DNA of 64,000 nucleotides, from positions 248,001 to 312,000 of the forward strand of contig NZ_JBFTXJ020000003.1 of the NCBI RefSeq assembly GCF_041379945.2, read 5' to 3'. Numbering within the stretch: the stretch's first letter is position 1; each line of letters begins with the position of its first letter. The translations under genes and the position numbers were made by a program. Of this stretch, positions 59,565-64,000 are shown piece after piece. The DNA comes from Aneurinibacillus sp. REN35. GTDB taxonomy: Bacteria > Bacillota > Bacilli > Aneurinibacillales > Aneurinibacillaceae. The notes beneath the pieces were generated by a model that searched no databases, was not told the origin of the DNA, and saw only the letters and a list, made by a program, of their open reading frames with translations.

Positions 59565-60005
59565 GTGGAGATTAGAAAACTACGCGGTCACCATTTATTG
59601 TGTATCCATGGTTTTCAAGGAATGGGATATAGTCCTGCCTTTATAGAGAAAATGCAGGAAATTGTTGAACAAGTCCGTGATCCTGACTGTGATATTTGGC
59701 TTGAAGTTACGATTGGTTTTGACGAGGCGTGCAGCGCGTGTCCGCATCAAGGAGCGACGAAGTGCGAAGCGTCCGTCGATTCGGATATACATGTGAAGCA
59801 GATGGATGCAAGGGTGATGCGCCACCTTGAACTAGAAGCAGATGCGACGTATCGCAAGGCGTGGTTGGTGCGGCGTACGGCCCGCATGGTAGCGCCTGAT
59901 GATCTGGATACATTATGTGCCGGATGTTCTTGGCTTGAGCAAGGCGTATGCAAGGATGGAATCAATAAGCTGCGGGCGGCGCATAATGAAATGGTGGAGC
60001 AATAA
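59565..60005 (+). CDS. DUF1284 domain protein
   Basis: Protein of about 146 residues. The start VEIRKLRGHHLLCIHGFQGMGYSPAF is the DUF1284 signature. Six or more cysteines follow (CDIW, CSACPHQGATKC, CAGCSWLEQGVC), suggesting a bound metal or iron-sulfur cluster. Function is not known. I choose GTG 59565 preceded by AAGGGGGCGAGGGA. Single gene with a shared terminator downstream. Confidence 0.85.
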   Translation: MEIRKLRGHHLLCIHGFQGMGYSPAFIEKMQEIVEQVRDPDCDIWLEVTIGFDEACSACPHQGATKCEASVDSDIHVKQMDARVMRHLELEADATYRKAWLVRRTARMVAPDDLDTLCAGCSWLEQGVCKDGINKLRAAHNEMVEQ

Positions 60006-60013
60006 GGGGTAGT

Positions 60014-60044
60014 AAAAAAACCTCCCGCATGCCGGGAGGTTTTC
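60014..60044. terminator. Bidirectional terminator
   Basis: AAAACCTCCCG-CATG-CCGGGAGGTTTT between DUF1284 and the convergent pyrophosphatase gene. Confidence 0.9.
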
Positions 60045-60058
60045 CGTATGTAGACGCA

Positions 60059-60556
60059 TTATTTCGTTTCTGCGTAACGTTTGATGCATTCGTCGATAAG
60101 CTGTGCCGCTTTTTCAGGGCCTTCCCAGCCTTCGATTTTTGTTTCTTTGTTTTCAAGATCTTTATAGCGCTCGAAGAAGTGAGAGATTTCTTTTGTGATA
60201 TGAGCCGGGATGTCTTCAAGAGAATGTACATCGTTCCAGCGCGGGTCATCAACCGGAACACCCAATAATTTTTCATCTTGCCCTTTATCATCTGCCATTA
60301 CCAGCACGCCAATAATACGCGTGCTAATTACGCATCCAGGGAATGTAGGGAATGTTGTGAGCACGAGCGCATCAAGCGGATCGCCATCAAGCGCCAATGT
60401 GTCTTCAAGATAGCCGTATTCTGTAGGATAATGCATTGGGGAGAACAGGACGCGGTCTAGGCGAAATACGCCAGCGTCTTTGTCATATTCGTATTTGTTC
60501 TGGCTTCCAGCTGGAATTTCTACAAATACATCTACCACTTTGTTTTCAAAAGCCAT
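60059..60556 (-). CDS. ppa: Inorganic pyrophosphatase, type I
   Basis: Soluble family I pyrophosphatase of 165 residues, hydrolysing PPi to phosphate with Mg. The signature D-x-D-P-x-D appears as DGDPLDALV, with substrate-binding KYEYDKDAGVFRLDRVL and YPTEYGYLEDT. The start is at the ATG with GGAGGCC upstream; longer in-frame readings lack a start signal. Most Bacillus use a family II enzyme, so a type I enzyme is a mild lineage marker. Confidence 0.95.
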   Translation of the reverse strand: MAFENKVVDVFVEIPAGSQNKYEYDKDAGVFRLDRVLFSPMHYPTEYGYLEDTLALDGDPLDALVLTTFPTFPGCVISTRIIGVLVMADDKGQDEKLLGVPVDDPRWNDVHSLEDIPAHITKEISHFFERYKDLENKETKIEGWEGPEKAAQLIDECIKRYAETK

Positions 60557-60664
60557 GAAAAGGCCTCCTTTTTTATATGTACTAGGGTTGTCCACCATGG
60601 GATTCTGCTTCATTATAACAAGTTCCATTTCATAAGAAAAGAAGATCATGAAGGAGAGGAAAGG

Positions 60665-61471
60665 ATGGAGACGAAGATAATAGTCGGATTCGCTGCAAGT
60701 CTGCTGGTTGCCTGGACCGCTTACAAGAAGCGCTCGCTTTCGGTGAGCGGGGCAGCAGCGGCAGTGCTGCTTGGTACGCTGATGTATGCGCTAGGTGATA
60801 TTCGCTGGTACGGTCTGCTGCTGGCCTTTTTCATCTCATCGAGTCTGCTATCGCATCGCAAGAAGGAAGAGAAGCAGGCGGTAGAGGACTTGTTTGCAAA
60901 AACCGGTACACGCGATTGGCTTCAGGTAGCAGCCAATGGAGGGCTTGGGCTTGTAGCGGTCGTCGGCGCGTTTGTTACTTCGTACGATGAGATATGGTAT
61001 ACGTTCTATATTGGTATGATGGCGGCTGTGACCAGCGATACGTGGGCGACAGAGATCGGAGTACTCGCTAGATCGAAGCCGCGCTATATTTTTACAGGGC
61101 GCAGGGTAGAACCGGGGACTTCGGGCGGTATAAGCACGCTTGGACTGCTCGCTTCATTTGCTGGAGGCGTATTTATTGGGGGACTGGGTGCTCTCTTTGC
61201 CTGGTTTTCAGGAGAGGCTATGACGTTTAGTTATATTGTGGCGGGCGCACTCGGTGGTACGGTGGGCAGCCTTGCAGACAGTGCGCTTGGTGCGGGGTGG
61301 CAGCAAATGTATCGCTGTCGTGTGTGTGCAAAAGAGACGGAGAAGACCATGCATTGCGGTGCTTCAGCGATCGTGGTTAAAGGATACGCATGGTGTACGA
61401 ATGATGTGGTGAATATGACGGCTTCGCTGGTTGGAGGAGCGGTGGCCACGCTTGTATGGTGGTGGATATAG
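60665..61471 (+). CDS. DUF92 (TMEM19-like) membrane protein
   Basis: Membrane protein of 268 residues with six or so helices. Blocks such as RSLSVSGAAAAVLLGTLMY (here KRSLSVSG), SDTWATEIGVLARSKPRYIFTGRRVEPGTSGGIS and GGTVGSLADSALGAGWQ are typical of DUF92. Plant and cyanobacterial members include phytol and farnesol phosphate kinases, so an isoprenoid-phosphate role is possible, not shown. A Cys pair (YRCRVCAKETEK) is present near residue 220. Ribosome site AGGAGAGGAA. Confidence 0.85.
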   Translation: METKIIVGFAASLLVAWTAYKKRSLSVSGAAAAVLLGTLMYALGDIRWYGLLLAFFISSSLLSHRKKEEKQAVEDLFAKTGTRDWLQVAANGGLGLVAVVGAFVTSYDEIWYTFYIGMMAAVTSDTWATEIGVLARSKPRYIFTGRRVEPGTSGGISTLGLLASFAGGVFIGGLGALFAWFSGEAMTFSYIVAGALGGTVGSLADSALGAGWQQMYRCRVCAKETEKTMHCGASAIVVKGYAWCTNDVVNMTASLVGGAVATLVWWWI

Positions 61472-61478
61472 CGGCAAA

Positions 61479-61507
61479 AAAAGGAGCGGGGATGTCCGCT
61501 CCTTTAT
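61479..61507. terminator. Bidirectional terminator after DUF92
   Basis: AAAGGAGCG-N7-CGCTCCTTT. The small minus-strand gene ends inside it. Confidence 0.75.
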
Positions 61508-61629
61508 GTTTTCATATGTTTGGTTTGTGTTTTTTTCATTTGTTCGCGTTCTTCTGGCGATAAAATTCCCATTAGATATAAAAGCTCTGTCACTTTTTCA
61601 ATGCGCCCGGTATTCCTTGGCTTCTTCAT
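61504..61629 (-). CDS. Small 41-residue protein, hypothetical
   Basis: Short gene with ATG at 61629, a GGGGGG ribosome site seven bases upstream and TAA inside the shared terminator. It starts MKKPRNTGRIEKVTELLYLM and continues GILSPEEREQMKK, then a basic tail. The middle reads as two amphipathic helices with a turn at SPEE. Codon choice looks coding. No homologue is recognised. The orientation against DUF92 and the proper signals argue it is real. Confidence 0.55.
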   Translation of the reverse strand: MKKPRNTGRIEKVTELLYLMGILSPEEREQMKKTQTKHMKT

Positions 61630-61809
61630 GCATATGCCCCCCGGCTAATAGGATTGTTAATTTTATTATACTCAATAAAGTTTACTCAGTGCAACATTAA
61701 TATTTGTAATATTGCCTATTTTGTAGTTGAGAACTTCCTGCCAACAATACGGTGAAGCTTGATTGCATCCGTTGGTTTTATTATAAGAATAAAAGCTATG
61801 ACTGACAGA

Positions 61810-61845
61810 AAAAGGGGCTAACTCATACGGAATGGGAAGCCCCTA
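61810..61845 (-). terminator. Terminator of corA
   Basis: Minus strand TAGGGGCT...AGCCCCT followed by TTTTCTG. The 61630-61886 interval holds nothing else evident. Confidence 0.75.
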
Positions 61846-61886
61846 GATAGTGTCCTGCTCAGTGCGTATACTACGTACCTTCTTTA

Positions 61887-62855
61887 TTACATGAATTTTT
61901 TGCGTAAATACCACCACATCCACCATGATAGGATCGTCAAAAGCAAAAAGACGACCAGTGTAGTGTAAGGTGAATCCTGAAAGGGCAGCGGCACATTCAT
62001 ACCGAAGAATCCGGTAACGAACGTAAGCGGCAGCATAATTGTCGAGATCATTGTCAGGATGTTGAGATTCTCCGTCGTTTTGGCGCTGACGATGGAGTAA
62101 TACGTATCAAGGGCGCTGTTTACCAGGTCCTTAAATGTTTCGGTTGAATCGGCAATTCGCTCAAGGTGATCTTTTAAGTCGATGTAGAAAGGAACATTAT
62201 CCTCCTGGATCGGGAACTGCCACTGGCCATTCATTGTGGCAAATACTCGCTTCTGGGGCAGAATAACCCGCCGGATAAGGATCAGTGTTCGTTTCAATGC
62301 GAGAAACTCTTCCGTAACAAGCTCCATGTTGTGTTCATACATCTCATCTTCGATTTCATCGATCCGGATGCTGATCCGATCAAGAATCGGAAAGTATTCA
62401 TCCGTTATGCCATCAATAATTGAGTAGAGAAGATAATCCGCACCTTTATTCATATACTCTTTGCTTCGCAGACTCGCGGCGGCGATACGTCCGATGGATG
62501 GCATAGGGCGTTTATGAATGGTAACAATGTAATTCGGTCCCATGAATACATTCAGCTCAAGCGTCGTAATCTCATTGTCGCTCTCTTCGTGGTAACGCAG
62601 TGCATGAAAGACAAAGAAGTGATAGTCTTCATAGTTGTCCACTTTAGCCCGCGGACTATGCTGCAGGCAATCTTCAATGGCCAGCGGGTGAAAATTAAAT
62701 AGCTTAGCTACATAATGCAGTTCCTGATTGCTTGTATTAAATAAATCAATCCAAAGTAAATCTTCACTGGAGTGCAGAAATTCGTCGATTTTATTCAGAT
62801 CTACATCGTGGATCATTTCTTGGCTGGAGTGGTTATAAAAATACGTCTTAATCAT
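61887..62855 (-). CDS. corA: CorA-type magnesium/cobalt transporter
   Basis: Mg2+ channel of 322 residues, working as a pentamer. A large cytoplasmic funnel (1-255) is followed by two C-terminal helices with the selectivity motif GMN in VTGFFGMNVPLPFQ, and a basic end (YLRKKFM). It lies behind an M-box riboswitch, which fits regulation by magnesium. The ribosome site is GGAGGGA. Confidence 0.95.
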   Translation of the reverse strand: MIKTYFYNHSSQEMIHDVDLNKIDEFLHSSEDLLWIDLFNTSNQELHYVAKLFNFHPLAIEDCLQHSPRAKVDNYEDYHFFVFHALRYHEESDNEITTLELNVFMGPNYIVTIHKRPMPSIGRIAAASLRSKEYMNKGADYLLYSIIDGITDEYFPILDRISIRIDEIEDEMYEHNMELVTEEFLALKRTLILIRRVILPQKRVFATMNGQWQFPIQEDNVPFYIDLKDHLERIADSTETFKDLVNSALDTYYSIVSAKTTENLNILTMISTIMLPLTFVTGFFGMNVPLPFQDSPYTTLVVFLLLTILSWWMWWYLRKKFM

Positions 62856-62911
62856 AGCAATCCCTCCTTCACCTTTTCCCGTTGCAACACGTTTCGTCCT
62901 TGAATTTCACA

Positions 62912-62957
62912 GAAAAAGCCTCTCCTGTAAGCATGGTATCCAGGAGAGGCTTTGGTT
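62912..62957 (-). terminator. M-box expression-platform terminator
   Basis: Minus strand AAAGCCTCTCCTG...CAGGAGAGGCTTT followed by TTCTG, between the M-box and corA. Confidence 0.88.
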
Positions 62958-63013
62958 TTCTGATTGTAAACACAAAGAAGGAACGCATACGAAAGACCCG
63001 TACGTTCCGGTTG

Positions 63014-63173
63014 ATTCTCCGGGTTGAGCTTTGGCACAGAACAACGTAGAGTCTAATCGCTCAGCCACGTTAAGTAAAGCCTTAATCCGGCAATACCTGT
63101 TCTACCCATTGGCGTCTCTCGACGTTTCCGGGCAGTGGCCTGTGTTTGAACTGGAGCCTCGCCTAACGAGAAT
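63014..63173 (-). ncRNA. M-box (ykoK) magnesium riboswitch
   Basis: On the minus strand the conserved blocks run in order: CGTTAGGCGAGGCTCC, CACTGCCCGGAAACGTC, GACGCCAATGGGT, and GCCAAAGCTC near the end; ATTCTC and GAGAAT close P1. High magnesium should favour the terminator at 62912 and stop corA transcription. Another hairpin (GGAACG/CGTTCC, 62980-63008) lies between. Confidence 0.93.
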
Positions 63174-63198
63174 GGTTATGAACTTTTTTGACATACTT

Positions 63199-63227
63199 AG
63201 GATATAAACAAATGCGCAGGTTGTCAA
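63199..63227 (-). promoter_or_regulatory. Promoter of the M-box/corA transcript
   Basis: Minus strand TTGACA (63227-63222), 17 bases, TATCCT (63204-63199). Confidence 0.65.
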
Positions 63228-63333
63228 TTGTCTTTTCTGATATTCCTTCACATAGTTTGACGGTAGGGCATGCAGGGGTAGAAGAAGTAATAAAAGAATA
63301 CCCGATACATAGAAGTAAAGCTGGAGGAAAGCC

Positions 63334-64000
63334 ATGGAGAAGCCACACGTACAGGAAAAGATATTGGATGCAGCCCTTTGCCAATTTCTCTTTCCATTTT
63401 CACTGCAGAAGGGTTGTAGAGATTCACTACAGAAAGAATTAAAAGAACAAGGGTTTGAATATTTTCATCTGGACAAAGAAGAGATAGAAGACAAGTATTA
63501 CGGGCAGGCGTACCATGTCTCCCACCGGAATATGGAGCGTTATTATCTTCCTTTCGTCTCCAGTGTTTTGTTTCCTCATTCCGAAGAACAAAAAGGATTT
63601 CACCGTTATTCCCGCAGTATGGAAGGGGAAGGGTCAGTGCGCTTAGGAGAGCGTGAGCTGTGGTTTACCATTCACTCCGCAGACGTTATATTGTGCCCGT
63701 TTGATTTGGGGTTTGTGACGGTTCGCATCGAGCTTGCAAAAGAGGATCTGACGTATACGTTAGCCCTTGAATTTATTAAACAGTTCAGTCAGCTGGAGAA
63801 TGTATTGAAAAAGAAAGAATATCCGATTGTTTGTTATCAAGAGACAGAGTATGAAGAAATCGAAAGCTTTCTATTCAAAGAAGTTGTCCCTGTCATCAAG
63901 CCCTACCTTGATCAGGCGGATATAGGCAAAGCTTATTTCGAGACCCTTCCCTTTTTTGTGGATGAGAGAATGTATGTACAGGCATATTTCATCTTTGCAC
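63334..64000 (+). CDS. Hypothetical protein, 3' end outside window
   Basis: Open frame of 222 codons running off the right edge, with ATG at 63334 and a strong ribosome site (CTGGAGGAAAG). The protein starts MEKPHVQEKILDAALCQFLF and contains acidic, aromatic-rich stretches (GFEYFHLDKEEIEDKYYG) and CPFDLGFVTVRIEL. I do not recognise a family. No membrane segment is seen in the visible part; one could follow, as in CorA-like proteins. Divergent from the M-box/corA transcript across about 110 bases. Confidence 0.75.
   Translation, partial: MEKPHVQEKILDAALCQFLFPFSLQKGCRDSLQKELKEQGFEYFHLDKEEIEDKYYGQAYHVSHRNMERYYLPFVSSVLFPHSEEQKGFHRYSRSMEGEGSVRLGERELWFTIHSADVILCPFDLGFVTVRIELAKEDLTYTLALEFIKQFSQLENVLKKKEYPIVCYQETEYEEIESFLFKEVVPVIKPYLDQADIGKAYFETLPFFVDERMYVQAYFIFA

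Overview
The window reads as chromosome of an endospore-forming member of the Bacillales with moderate G+C, probably of the Aneurinibacillus/Brevibacillus type (inferred from gene order and style, not from a search). Spore genes (dacB-spmAB, a gerA-type operon), T-box, FMN and M-box riboswitches, strong purine-rich ribosome sites, frequent GTG/TTG starts and U-tract terminators all support a Gram-positive spore former.

Positions 1-14600 form an accessory catabolic block. It holds a polyamine/GABA-type ABC importer (first gene cut by the window edge), a sigma-54-dependent activator behind a near-consensus -24/-12 promoter, a GabT-type aminotransferase, two amino-acid permeases, a GabD-type dehydrogenase, a small DUF3870-like protein, CsiD (glutarate 2-hydroxylase) and LhgO (L-2-hydroxyglutarate oxidase). 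Together they could turn GABA or 5-aminovalerate into succinate or glutarate, and glutarate through L-2-hydroxyglutarate into 2-oxoglutarate. csiD has its own strong promoter followed by a long structured leader ending in an intrinsic terminator; I do not recognise this leader as a known riboswitch, and it is the best candidate here for something undescribed.

Positions 14700-22900 hold a YitT-family membrane protein, a sugar cluster (nagA, a GH2 glycosidase, a PfkB sugar kinase), a divergent LysR/flavodoxin-fold oxidoreductase pair, and an IS200/IS605-type remnant. In that remnant tnpB has lost its middle third, but the omega-RNA-like right end and a flanking guide-like sequence remain.

Positions 23000-47600 are mostly housekeeping and match a backbone known from Bacillus: a cyclophilin, an FMN riboswitch with ribD-ribE-ribBA-ribH, an M50 protease, scpAB, two PH-domain membrane proteins, dacB-spmA-spmB, rluB, resABC, resDE, a DEAD-box helicase and a gerA-type germinant receptor operon. 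A 63-residue protein with an Sm/Hfq-like pattern lies between rluB and resA, between two copies of a 16-bp repeat.

Positions 47600-64000 contain thioesterases, a secreted gluzincin-like protein, an OmpR-type two-component system, a MarR regulator, a lipoprotein cyclophilin, an SDR, a HAD hydrolase, two small coiled-coil proteins, a glutathione peroxidase, serA behind a serine T-box, DUF1284, inorganic pyrophosphatase, DUF92, and corA behind an M-box. An unrecognised gene runs off the right edge. I saw no rRNA, tRNA, CRISPR array or prophage.
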